Positions 34,861 through 46,696 of a DNA stretch of 64,000 nt are shown here, piece after piece. The stretch is from assembly GCF_018873765.1 (NCBI RefSeq), contig NC_057925.1, positions 4,971,568 to 5,035,567 on the forward strand. Direction: 5' to 3'. A model generated the notes under the pieces. That model worked only from the letters and a program-made list of their open reading frames with translations, made no database searches and was not told the origin of the DNA. The stretch's first letter is position 1, and each line of letters opens with the position of its first letter. A program made the position numbers and the translations under genes. This DNA comes from Telopea speciosissima (lineage: Eukaryota > Streptophyta > Magnoliopsida > Proteales > Proteaceae).

Positions 34861-35913
34861 CTTTTCATTTTCTGAGCAGGATATACTCTTATCATACTTA
34901 CAAACTCATATATTTTTATAAATTAGATAATGCCTTTCCACCCTTCTCTCTCATCTGCAATGCTCTATGTTCAGTTTTGCAGAGCCCTGTCTTTTATAGA
35001 TAAGAATCTCTTTTGCTTTTCGTGTCCTTCCTAACTATGTACCTGTAGCATGCTTCAATAACATTCTATCTCTTCCACCAATTTCGATGTTTATTATTCA
35101 ATCTAAAGTAGTTTTCTGCTTATCGTAGCTGTTCACCATGAAAAAGCACCAGTTCAAACAAACATTCATACTCTACCTCAGAAGTCCAGAAACACTGGCA
35201 TTTTGATAATTTTCTAACAAATATGACAGAATTCCACACCTTGGTTCACCATTAATGAGAATCATCAGTGAACTCAAAAACAGGATGTAGTAGTGGCTCA
35301 AATTTCTAGATAGAATAAATTAGGTGGTTTTAGAACGATCAGATACAGATCAATCTCTGATTCAGTTAAAGCCAGTATGATTGTTACTGCTTATCAGCTA
35401 ACAAGTTGAGACAGTGAAGTTGAGAGTTGTGGATTGAGATGCAATGAGGCCCAACAAGTTCATGAGAAAATTACTCACAGAAATCTACACTATAAGTCAT
35501 TCTCTTTTTCTTTTTCTTTTTTTCTTTTGTTTATTTTGATATAATAATAAGCCATCTCTTGTTGAGCATTTCAAATGGATTTTAAATTTTATTGCTTTCC
35601 TCCTCAAAGCACTCCTCCCAAGGCAAGTTCTGAAATTGATTTTTGTATAACAGTTTAGGTCTTGCAGCATAAAGGCCAACTTATAAGTTTAAATAACCAC
35701 AATCTTACAAATTTTTTTTGGGTGGGGCTGGGTGTGGTCAGAGACTTCCAACTTTCTGAATGGATTAGTTGTATCTAATGAAGATTTCAGGATTTCCTTT
35801 TTCTTTTCTTCTCTTGGCTTCTAAGTTCTGAGCATATCGGTGCAATGAACAGCTAGAATAATGATTTGCACAGACTTTGTTTTGCTCAATTGCATCACTT
35901 CTCACCATCAAAC
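34861..35913. other. duplicated SDR intergenic flank
   Basis: This matches the flanks after SDR-3 (38880-39760) and SDR-4 (44400-44820) with small differences. It has no gene. The as-1-like block and the TATA box expected just upstream of SDR-3 are both absent: flank sequence passes directly into TGAATGGATTAGTTG at about 35757. Confidence 0.6.
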
Positions 35914-38211
35914 ATGACAGACACCAACACAGATTATGCATCAAAGAGGTAACTGATTCAGCTCCTTCCTAATGGATTTCTAACCAGACCCATTTAAGGT
36001 TACCACCAGTTATCCCCACCAAGTGTTGTATTGAAGATTGGCAGTTGTTACAGGAGCTAATAAGGGGATTGGATTGGAGATATGTCGCCAGTTAGCCTCC
36101 AACAGTGTAGCAGTACTTTCGACAGCCAGAGATGAGAAGAGGGGTGTTGAAGCTGTTGAGAAGCTCAAAGGGTCTGGACTCTCTGATGTGGTTTTTCATC
36201 AGCTGGATGTGAAGGACCCTGCTAGTATTTCTTCCCTTGCTCTTTTCATCAAAACCCAATTTGGAAAGCTTGATATATTGGTAACTTTGGAATTCCATAT
36301 TTTTATTTTGTATCATTACGGAGAATTTCATCAGAATCTAGTTGCAGAAAATCCTGGCATCTTGATTAGATTGGTTGAATGATTTAAGCTGAAATTTCTT
36401 CTAAGTGAACAATGCTGCTTTCTTTGGAATCAAACTAGATGATGATGCCTGCAGAGCCCTAATGGCAGTGGATGGTTCAGTAAGTCTCTGATTCTCTCCT
36501 TTGTAGTTGACATTTGTGGTTGCAAGCTTTACATTCTGTACTTTTCTATTCTATAGTTCCTCACAAGAGCCCTAAAGACCAGTTTGGTTGGATCCCAATC
36601 CAATCACCTGGTTCAATGGTCCTGTAGAACATTGCCTTTTGGAATTCTGAAGGGCATAATAGTTTATCAGCTAGTTAGATGAATAACCTGCTTAGCATTG
36701 GGGGATTTATTGAGAAATTTTTCTGCTATAATCAAACTGATTGGATTTGTTCTCTCCTGGAAATTTGTTTGTTTTTTTCCTTTTAGGCTGTGTTACGAAT
36801 GTGGGATCAAGAGATTAGGGTTAGATTAGTTAGGTGGTTTGTTAGTTAGTTTGTTAATTCTCTTTGTAATATCTACACGTATTGCTACTATATATAGTAG
36901 CTAAGGATCGAAATGAAAAAAAGAAGAATTAAGAAATTAATTTAGTTTGTCTCTCTCTGTCTCTCTCTCAGTTCCCCCTTCTTAGGAGTTCCTCACTAGA
37001 TTCGAATTAGTGAGATTTCTTCCGCTTACGATTCTTGAACCCTTCCCAGATTTTAGAATCATAACATTGGTGCTTTCATTGATCCTTCCCCTTCCATTTT
37101 GTTGCTTACAATGGGTCTCTTCACTGAATACAACAGTTTGGTCCTCTGTTGGTCTCTGCCTCTTTAATGGTTGTATTCTTGGGGTCTTGACCGCTTCTTT
37201 CTCCCTTTAATAAAATTTTACTTCATTAAAAAAAATTGATGAATAAACCTACTCAATCCTTATAAGAAAGGATTAAAACTTACGCTGAAATTTGGCAACT
37301 GGCAAGGCAAACTTATGAGACGGTTGAAGAATATCTACTAGTGAACTACTATGGCACCAAAAGAGTCACTGAAGCACTTCTTCCTATCCTTCAGCTATCT
37401 GATTCGCCAAGAATTGTAATTGTTTCTTCCTCTGCAGGGAAGCTACAGGTACTGATAACAAACCTGATCTTGTAAAGATATTGGTAGGTACACCTTAGAA
37501 CTTGCTCCATCTGGGTTAGAGGATTGGTGAAACAAATATTTTGGTTCTATGGATTAAACAAGTTCTTCCTTGGAGTCAAACTAAGGAACAAAAGAAAAAC
37601 CTTCTTTTACCTTCAATTATCCCCTTGCAGTCTTGCATGCTTAATTCAGCTCTACCCAATAAACTACTATCTCAATTATTTTGGGTTGGCTGAGCGATTC
37701 TCTTCTACACCATAAGCACTATCTTTCTTCCCTAAAAGAGCAAAGATTTAAAAAAAAAAAAAAAAAAACCCAATTATATGAGTTGGTATGGATACTATGA
37801 TAATTTATTTTAATTGACTATAATTTCTTAATTCTGTCAATGTAGAACATCTCACACACCTGGGCCAAGGAAGTGCTAAGTGATATTGATGGCCTCACAG
37901 AAGAGAGAGTGGATGAGGCAGTGAACAAGTTTCTACAGGATTTCAAGGAGGGTTTAATGGAGACTCAAGGCTTGTCTGCCTATAATATGTCCAAAGCAGC
38001 TTTGAATACCTACACAAGGATTGTATCAAAAAAGTTTCCCAAATTCCAAATAAATTGTGTCTGCCCAGGTTACGTCAAAACTGACTTCAACTACAACACA
38101 GGGAACTTAACTGTTGAAGCAGTTGCAGCAGGTCCTGTACAGTTGGCTTTGTTGCCTGATGATGGTCCTTCTGGGCTATTCTTTTTCCAGAAGGAAGTGA
38201 CTTCCTTTTGA
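35914..38211 (+). pseudogene. SDR-3, broken SDR copy
   Basis: Exon 1 35914-35948 (MTDTNTDYASKR), exon 2 36037-36280, exon 3 about 36405-36479, exon 4 remnant about 37289-37448 and exon 5 37846-38211. Exons 2 and 5 are open, with TGANKGIG and YNMSK present. Three faults argue against function. The acceptor before exon 3 changed from CTAG/GTGAAC to CTAAGTGAAC, so the nearest AG removes a base and gives an immediate TGA. About 40 bases spanning the exon 4 acceptor and its first codons are deleted (GCTGAAATTTGGCAACTGG). The promoter lacks both the as-1-like block and the TATA box. Intron 3 also carries an LTR-type insertion. A shortened transcript cannot be excluded. Confidence 0.82.
36791..37155 (+). 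mobile_element. LTR-type insertion in SDR-3 intron 3
   Basis: An LTR-like unit of 276 bp starts TGTTACGAATGTGGG and ends AATCATAACA (37066), followed by TTGGTGCTTTCATTGATCC, which looks like a primer-binding region. About 70 bases of internal sequence follow before the intron resumes at CTGCCTCTTTAATGG. No second LTR is present. It is a broken fragment of a copia-like or small non-autonomous LTR element. Confidence 0.65.
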
Positions 38212-40951
38212 TTGAATACTGTCCCAGATTATTATTTTTTTCCTGGTTGGTGGTTGGGGATGAAGATCATCTTATTTTGGTTGAATGTTGTTCAAGATTG
38301 TCTTCTTGAGATAGAATAGAGCTAGAACTACCTTGTTTCCATTCATAGTTCTTTTCTCCTCTGTATTAAGTATCTCTCTAATTAATGATGAAATAAAGTG
38401 TTACAATTGGTACTGAATCAAATAATTTTTTATTTGACAGTGTCATTAAATTCTTAATTTTCTTGGTTTCCAAACATTAGTCTTTACTTATTCAAATAGA
38501 CATTGCTTTCCATTACCTTCAATTGAAGAACTGAAAAATGTGGTATGAGTTTACTCATACTTCAATTCGAGATTTTAAGGCCTGACAACACTTCTAAAAG
38601 TCAACTTTCAAAGACTGATAAAAGAATTTGAAGGAAAAGGTTTCAAGGACAAAATTAGCCATTTAAGTATTTAACTGAAGCAACAATAGAGCCCTTAAAA
38701 CTCTGCCACCAAGAGGTATCAAACCCCTTCAGCTGCAAAATTACAGGCCTGGTTGCTATTAACACAACAGTTTCGCACTAGGAGATGTTTGATTTTATAA
38801 ATTCACATAGAAAACATAAAACCAAACTAGAAAATCACACATGTTCTACTGGAAATTTGTTTCTAAGTATATACCATTATCATACTTACAAACTATATAT
38901 TTCTATAAATTAGATAATGCCCTTTCCACCCTTCTCTCTCACCAGCAATGTTCTATGTTCAGTTTTGCAGAGCCCTGTCTTTTATAGATAAGAATCTCTT
39001 TTGCGTTTCTTGTCCTTCCTAACTATGTACCTATAGCATGCTTCAATAACATTATATCTCTTCCACCGATTTCGATGTTTATTATTCAATCTAAAGTAGT
39101 TTTCTGTTTATTATGGTTGTTCACCATAAAAAAAAACACCAGTGCAAACAAATATTTTCATACTCTACCTCAAAAATCCAGAAACACTGACATTTTGATA
39201 ATATTCTAACAAATATGACAGAACTCCACACCTTGGTTCACCATTAATGAGAATCATCAGTGAACTCAAAAACAGGATGTAGTAGTAGCTCAAATTTCTA
39301 GATAGAATAAATTAGGTGGTTTTAGAAAGATCAGATACAGATCAATCTCTGCTTCAGTCAAAACCAATATGATCGTAATTGTTTATCAGCTCACAAGTGA
39401 GACAGTGAAGGTTGAGAGTTGAGGATTGAGATGCAATGAGGCCCAACAAGTTCATTACAAAATTACTCACAGAAATCTATACTATAAGTCATTCTCTCTC
39501 TCTCTCTTTTTATTTTTTTATTTTTTTATTTTAATTTCAGTATAATTATAAGCCATTCTCTTGTTGAGTATTTCAAATGGGTTTTAAATTTTATTGCTTC
39601 CCTCCTCAAAGCACTCCCAAGGCAAGTTCTGAAATGGATTTCTGTTTAACAGATTAGTTCTTGCAGCATAAAGGCCAAACTATTTGTTTAAATAACCACA
39701 ACCTTACACCCAAAATGCAAAAATTTTAAATTTTTTTTGTGGGGGGTGGGTCAGAGACCTCCAACTTTCCTTATTGATTAATTACAGGCGCTGAGTTTTA
39801 AAGATTTTAATTTTATTTTTCCAATTTGAAGGAATATTCAGAGGAAAAAAATCCCATGAAGATTGCAGAAACACTCTGCTTTTTACCTTACATGGTTTAA
39901 ATTTCATATTGATCAAACCTCTACCGAACTACTTATATGACTAATTCCTGTCAAAAGGAACTGAAGGTTGGGGTTAATTAAAATCTAAGTTACACTGGAA
40001 CACTAACGGAGCCCAAATAAATCTATTTCCCCTTCTGTTTTTTTTTTTTTTTATTTCACATTTTATTGGACAGGGCTTTAAAAGCATTACTTTGATTCTG
40101 AGCTTAGGGTGGCCTGGGGGTGATTGATACAACCTCATGAGCTTATCATCGTATATCTTCTTAATATGCGGCAACTAGTAGGAACGGTAATTTTATAGAA
40201 ATATCATAACATAAGTTTCTACCTATTTGGTGGAATGTTTCAACTTAAATGCATTTTTCCTACGTTAATAAAAATGAATTTCGATATCATTATTTTCATG
40301 TTCAAACAGTTGGAAATATAAGAATAAAAGTTTGTTAAAATCTGAAGTGAATTCATGTGGCGAATCTAAGGACAAACCCATCCGCTGATTGGTTTGATCA
40401 GATCAATCCTCCTTGGGGCTTAGAGGGTGTTCACCTTCACCTTACACAAAATGTGCCTCCCTCCCCTCATATTTTGAATTGAAGAGAGTAAAGAGTAGAG
40501 TGTTTTCATGGGGACTTGCCCCTGAATGAATCCTGATTACAGTTGATACGCTCCTCTATGCCGCTTGCTTAGAGAACCCTCTCCCATAATAATATTTAGG
40601 ACAAGAGATCATTGCTTGGTCACGTAGTCCCTGCACCAACGTGGATCCAATGAAAGTACACAGAGGAGTGTATCAATACGGATGAGATTTATTATTTCAG
40701 AAGTGGCTGAGCGGGAAATTCTTATCCTATTGGCCTACTGTGTTTGAGTGTCCAACCAATCAGCGTTTTTCCTTACTGTTTAATTATTAAAAAAAAAATT
40801 GCCTAGATCTACTTAGATAAGAAAATAAATTATAAAACAAGTAAGATTGATTTTGTTTTATACTATTTTTCTTGTAAATCTAGGAAATTGTCCCATTATT
40901 GAAATTGGGAATTCCTGTTTTGCTACGACTTACTAATTGGTTTCTCAACAA
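38212..40951. other. intergenic DNA between SDR-3 and SDR-4
   Basis: From 38212 to about 39760 this is the SDR 3' UTR and duplicated flank (same order as 34861-35760). From 39760 to 40950 it is AT-rich sequence without a recognised gene. CTCTATGCCGCTTGC near 40555 resembles the SDR-1 upstream region. Confidence 0.5.
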
Positions 40952-41190
40952 TGACGGAAGGGCACTCGAAAGCAAGCACAAATTTCCCACTTACCAGTTC
41001 CCACTCTCGACTCTCGAGGCTTAAAAGCTTAAAATATGTACGCTTTCCTCATCTTTTTGTAGAACATTTTTATATGGAGACAAAACATATAGTAAGACTT
41101 TCATATTAGTTTTAGAAAGGAAGAAGAAGCTCAAACCTGCTTCCAAGCATAGCGTGAGGGAATACTTTGGCATTACCCTTTCTATAAATA
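40952..41190 (+). promoter_or_regulatory. SDR-4 promoter: as-1-like block and TATA box
   Basis: TGACGGAAGGGCACTCGA at 40952-40969 and TATAAATA at 41183-41190, 98 bp before the ATG. The 5' leader contains GCATATCGGTGCA, conserved in most copies. Confidence 0.65.
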
Positions 41191-41287
41191 GGTTCTTAAG
41201 TCTAAGCATATCGGTGCAGTGAACACTTAGAATAACGATTTGCACAGACTTTGGTTTGCTCCATTGCATTACTTCTCATCATCCAAC

Positions 41288-43748
41288 ATGACAGACACCA
41301 ACACAAATTCTGCATCAAAGAGGTAACTGATTCAGCTCCTTTTTTAATGGATTTCTAACCAGACCCATTTTAAGGTTGGCACCAGTTATTCTAAACAAGT
41401 GTTGTACTGCAGATTGGCTGTTGTTACAGGAGCCAATAAAGGGCTTGGATTGGAGATATGTCGCCAGTTAGCCTCCAATGGCGTAAGAGTGGTTTTGACA
41501 GCCAGAGATGAGAAAAGGGGTGTTGAAGCGGTTGAGAAGCTCAAAGGGTCTGGACTCTCTGATGTGGTTTTTCATCAGCTGGATGTGAAGGATCCTGCTA
41601 GTATTTCTTCCCTTGCTCTTTTCATCAAAACCCAATTTGGAAAGCTTGATATATTGGTAACTTTGGAATTCCATATTTTTATTTTGTATCATTACAGAGA
41701 ATTTCGTCAGAATCTAGTTGCCTTGAATGATTTAAGCTCAAATTTATTCTAGGTGAACAATGCAGCTATCTTAGGAATCAAATTAGATGATGATGCCTAC
41801 GGAGCCCTAATGGCAGTGGATGGTTCTGTAAGTCTCTGATTCTCTCCTTTGTAGTTCACATTTGTAGTTGCAAGCTTTACATTCTGTGCTTTCTATTCTA
41901 TAGTTCCTCACAAGAGCCCTAAAGAACAGTTTGGTTTGACCCCAATCCAATCACCCGGTTGAATGGTCCTGTAGAACATTGCCTTTTGGAATTCTTAAGG
42001 GCATAATAGTTTATTAGCTAGTTAGATGAATAACCTGCTCAGCATTGGGGGATTTGTTGAGAAAATTTTGTGCTATAATCAAACTGATTGGATTTGTTCT
42101 CTCCAGGAAATGTGTTTGTATTCTTGGGGTCTTGACCTCTTCTTTCTCCCTTTAATGAAATTCTATTTCGTTAAAAAAAAAAGAAAAAGGAGGAGGAATA
42201 AACCTACTCAATCCTTATAGGTAAGGATTAAAACTTGTGCTGAAGAAATGCTTCAACTCATGCAGCAAGAAGTGAAGATGGCTAAATTTAGACAACTGGC
42301 AAGGCAAACTTATGAGACGGCTGAAGAATGTCTACAAGCGAACTACTATGGCACCAAAAGAGTCACTGAAGCACTTCTTCCAATCCTTCAGCTATCTGAT
42401 TCGCCGAGAATTGTAATCGTTTCTTCCTCTGGAGGGAAGCTACAGGTACTGATAAACAAACCTGATCTTGTAAAGATATTGGTAGGTACACCTTAGAACT
42501 TGCTTCATCTGGGTTAGAGAATTGGTGAAACACATATTTTGGTTCTATGGATTAAACAAGCTCTTCCTTGGGATCAAACTAAGGAAGAAAGGAAAACCTT
42601 CATTTGCCCTCAATTATTGGAATTTCACTTTCTTTAAATTGCAAGTTTAGTGTAAATAGTTTTTGTTAGTCAATTGATGAAATGACCTTTGCTCATTTTA
42701 TAATATTGGATAGATAGGAAGTTCTCAAAAGAAGTAAAGGGACAGTATGTCAAATTGAGTGGCTTATTTCAACGATATGCTTGACATATATGGGTACTTT
42801 CCCTTGTTTTTCAATGGTCCTTGTATAGATCTTTTGCTTCAAACAGAATGAAAAGATGGCAATTTGATTGTTTGGTAAAGTATGTAGATCTTATGCCGCC
42901 CACTGAATCTCGGTCTGCAACCCATTCCATGATTTGGGTTCCCCACTTCCAATCTTTTGCGGGATTGAAGTCTTCATTGAAACCATGAGCTTGAAACCTT
43001 GACTTACTATTAATTAGTGATAATCTTCACATTGGATTGTCTAATATCGATTAATAGTTTTTTACATAAATCTGGACAAACATTGGCGCCGACTGATCCA
43101 ATTCTACTACTTGAAATTAAGACCATTTTCTCTTGCAAAGAATTTGAGTGGGAACCCCTTGCAGTCTAGCATGCTAAACTCAGCTCTGCTCAATAAACTA
43201 CTATCTCAATTATTTTGGGTTGGCTACACAATTCTCTTCTACCACTTAAGCACTATCTTTCTTCCCTTTAAAAAAAAGGAAAAGCAAAAACAAAAAAAAC
43301 CCAATTATATGAGTTGGTAGGATACTATGACCATTTATTTTAATTTACTATAATTTTTTTAAATCTGTTGTTGTAGAAAATCTCACACACCTGGGCCAAG
43401 GAAGTGCTAAGTGATATTGATGGCCTCACAGAAGAGAGAGTGGATGAGGCACTGAACAAGTTTCTGAAGGATTTCAAGGAGGGTTTAATGGAGACTCAAG
43501 ACTATTCTGCCTATAAAATGTCCAAAGCAGCTTTGAATGCCTACACAAGGATTGTATCAAAAAAGTTTCCCAAATTCCGAATAAATTGTGTCTGCCCAGG
43601 TTACGTCAAAACTGACTTAAACTACAACACAGGGAAATTTACTGTTGAAGAAGGTGCAGCAGGTCCTGTAAAGTTGGCTTTGTTGCCTGATGATGGTCCT
43701 TCTGGGCTATTCTTTTTCCAGAAGGAAGTGACTTCCTTTTTTGATTGA
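41288..43748 (+). CDS. SDR-4, salutaridine reductase / neomenthol dehydrogenase-like
   Basis: Exons 41288-41322, 41413-41656, 41753-41827, 42266-42445 and 43377-43748 give 301 residues. Cofactor loop TGANKGLG (Leu for Ile), [13 protein letters not shown], catalytic YKMSK (Tyr and Lys kept) and [11 protein letters not shown]. Exon 5 begins KISHTW, as in SDR-1. Two extra bases-triplets before the stop extend the end to VTSFFD. Splice sites are standard and the promoter is complete, so this is one of the best candidates for an expressed enzyme. Cytosolic NADPH-dependent reduction of a ketone or enone is expected from the family; the substrate is unknown. Confidence 0.92.
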
Positions 43749-44849
43749 ATATTGTTCCGGATTATTGTTTTTCCTGGTTGGGGGTTGGGGATGAAGATCA
43801 TCTTCTTTTGGTTGAATGCTGTTCTAGATTGTCTGAGAATAAAGCTAGAACTACCTTGTTTCCATTCATAAATAGTTCTTTGCTCCTATGTATTAAGTAT
43901 CTCTCTAATGATGAAATAAAGTGTTACAATTGGTACTGAATCAAATAATTTTTTATTTGGTACTGTTATTAAATTCTTAGCTTTCTTGGTTAGATTGGTT
44001 CCCAAAGGTTAGTCTTTATTTATTCAAACAGACGTTGCTTTCCATTACCTTCAATTGAAGAACTGAAAAAACATGATATGAGTTTAGTCTAACTTCAATT
44101 CGAGATTTAAGGTCAGACAACACTTCTTAATCTCAACTTTCAATGACTGATAAAAGCATTTGAAGGAAAAGGTCACAAGGACAAAATTAGCCATTTAACT
44201 GTAGCAACAACAGAGCCCTTAAAACTCTGCCACCAAGAGGTATCAAACCCCTTCAGCTGCAAAATCATAGGCATGGTTGGCATTAATGCAACCGTTTTGA
44301 ACCAGGAGATGTTTTATTATATAAATAGTTATAGAAAACATAAAATTAAAGTAAAATAATTGCATATTCTACTAGAAAGCTGTTTCTTAGTATATATAGT
44401 AGGGTCTTCTCTTCATTTTCTATGCAGGATATACTATTATCATACTTACAAACCCAGCGATGCTCTATGTTCAGTTTTGCAGAGCCCTATCTTTTTCAGA
44501 TAAGAATCTCTTTTTTTTTTCTTGTCCTGCCTAACTATGTACCTATGGCATGCTTCAATAACATTATATTTCGTCCACCAATTTCAATGTTTATTATTCT
44601 AAAGAAGTTTTCTGCTTATTGTAACTGTTCACCATGAAAAAGCACTAGAGCAAATGAACATCCATTCTATACCTCAGAAGTCCAGAAAACACTGACATAT
44701 ATATATATTGATAATATTCTAACAAATGAGACAAAACTCCAGACCTGCTTCACCCATTGATGAGAATAATCCTTGAACTCAAAAACAGGATGTAGTACTA
44801 GCTCAGATTTCTGGATCTTATCTTGATACTTTGTCCATGTTTGTGATGT
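43749..44849. other. 3' UTR and flank of SDR-4
   Basis: GAGAATAAAGC (about 43831) and GAAATAAAG (about 43913) are likely polyadenylation signals. The rest is the duplicated flank common to the array, with no gene. Confidence 0.6.
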
Positions 44850-45600
44850 AGGGATGAATGATTGAGAATCAATGCAGACATGTGGGGAATGTTGAAACAG
44901 ATAGAGCTACTGTTGGAACTCATGCAAGAGGTACAGGTGGACGACAAATACTGGAGATGGTTCAGGCGATAAACAAGTGCAAATCTAAAAAGAAGCGTGT
45001 GTCTTTCACTTCTGATTTGATGAGTGGCAGTGATTTCTTGGAGATTGTAGTGGTAGGAGAGGTGGAGCCACGCCACATCGTGCAGTGACAGTGAGTTGTA
45101 TGGGAGACCACAGGTGGGGGTTTGCATCTTGTCGGTTGGATATGGCGGAAAGAGAGACAATGACAGAGTTTGCAGAATCAATATCAACACCGTTCTTCTT
45201 AAAGGTTGCTTGCAGAATCCAATCCAAGGTGGAGATTGTTGGGTTTTTATGTTTTTGTATTTTGTTGGGGTCTACCTAATTATTATTGGGTTTGTACAGG
45301 TGTGAGTCTGGTTTGGGTCCATTACATGTACAGGGGTAAAATTGTAATTGTGTGGGATTAGAGTATCTTGTATATTGTCTCTGTGGGAAAAAACTCTAGT
45401 AACAAGCAAGAGATCACATTATGAGGTGGAGAGTGCTGTATAGAGTTTTTCTTGCTTAATGAAAAATCTTTGATTCTCTTAAGTGGATGTAGGCATTTGT
45501 GTCAACCACATTAAATTCCTCATATTGCTTTGATTGTTTGCTTGGTTTTTTCCTCATGGTTGCACATTCATCACCAACAAGACGAGTTCCTAGATAACGC
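44850..45600 (+). mobile_element. copia-like 3' end with LTR (fossil, copy 1)
   Basis: AAGGTGGAGATTGTTGGG at about 45228 is the polypurine tract and LTR start typical of plant Ty1/copia elements. LTR-like sequence follows to about 45585 (CATCACCAACA). The preceding 380 bases match 60660-61025 but resemble no pol domain I recognise. Broken; no 5' LTR here. Confidence 0.65.
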
Positions 45601-46263
45601 CATGGCTTTCGACAAGGTTATGACGAACACTCACACACATGGACAAAGGGTTAATAGCATTGCTCTTGTCTCTTAGAAGTGTAGAGTTTGATGGTTCTTC
45701 TACAAAAATGACATAGATACGATAGCCCTTCTCTATCACACACCCTTTTATAAGTGATAGAGTTCCATTTGGGAACTTTTGGCAGAATATAACTCCTGTC
45801 CTTGAACTGTTACAACTATTCTACTAATGTGGAAAATGGGCCACATCACCCAACGATAGTCTCATGTGGGTTTGTTTAGGTCCTTGGTGCGTTCATATAT
45901 TTGAGAAGTTCTCTTCAGCTAATGCTTTAAGGTTTTGGTTAGTCCTTCCAACATGAATCTCTCTATATTTATATTCTGATGTTCCGATCTATCAATAAAA
46001 TAGAGGAAAAGAGGGAATATCAATCCCATTGTTTGTATAAAAATAAAAAAGTGTGGCGGTCTTTTTGTGTCAGACTGTGTCTATGCGCAGGTACACAATC
46101 TCACAACACCGATTAGTGTTCTTTTTCCCCCAAAAAATTCCTATTGTCTGTACCCACAAAAGTCCCCCATCATCTTCAACAATAGTTAACTAATATTTTT
46201 ATAATTTTTTCATTAGTTGATTTTTGGTAAGATTTTTTTTCCCACTAATTCATTTCTCAACAA
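45601..46263. other. intergenic DNA, nothing recognised
   Basis: No gene or named repeat. It ends just before the SDR-5 promoter block. Confidence 0.45.
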
Positions 46264-46598
46264 TGACGTAAGGGCACTCGAAAGCAAGCACAAATTTCCC
46301 ACTTCTTTTATATGTAAAAAAAAAAACTCTCGTGGCTTCAAAGCTTAAAAATATGTATGTTTTCTAAATCTGTTTCAGTACAGCTTTATATGGAGACAAA
46401 AGATACAAGAATTTCATATTAGTTTTAGAAAGGAAGAAGAAGCTCAAACCTTTTATTGACTTCTAAGTTGTCAATAATGACGGAAGGGCACTCGAATGGA
46501 TTAATTGTATCTAATGAAGGTTTCAGGATTTCTTTTTTCTTTTCTTCTCTTGGCTTCCAAGCATAGCATGAGGGAATACTTTGGCATTTCTATAAATA
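46264..46598 (+). promoter_or_regulatory. SDR-5 promoter: two as-1-like blocks and TATA box
   Basis: TGACGTAAGGGCACTCGA (46264-46281) is the full consensus; TGACGGAAGGGCACTCGA lies at 46478-46495. TATAAATA is at 46591-46598, 98 bp before the ATG. The first eleven bases, TGACGTAAGGG, are the same as in the CaMV 35S as-1 element. Confidence 0.7.
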
Positions 46599-46696
46599 GG
46601 TTCCTAAGTCTAAAGCATATCAGTACAATGAACAGCTAGAATAACGATTTGCACAGACTTTGGTTTGCTCAATTGCATCACTTCTCATCGTTGAAC

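Noticed and set aside
44858-45305. Overlapping open frames on both strands
   Set aside because: They lie in copia-like sequence shared with 60660-61025 and show no protein family; chance frames.
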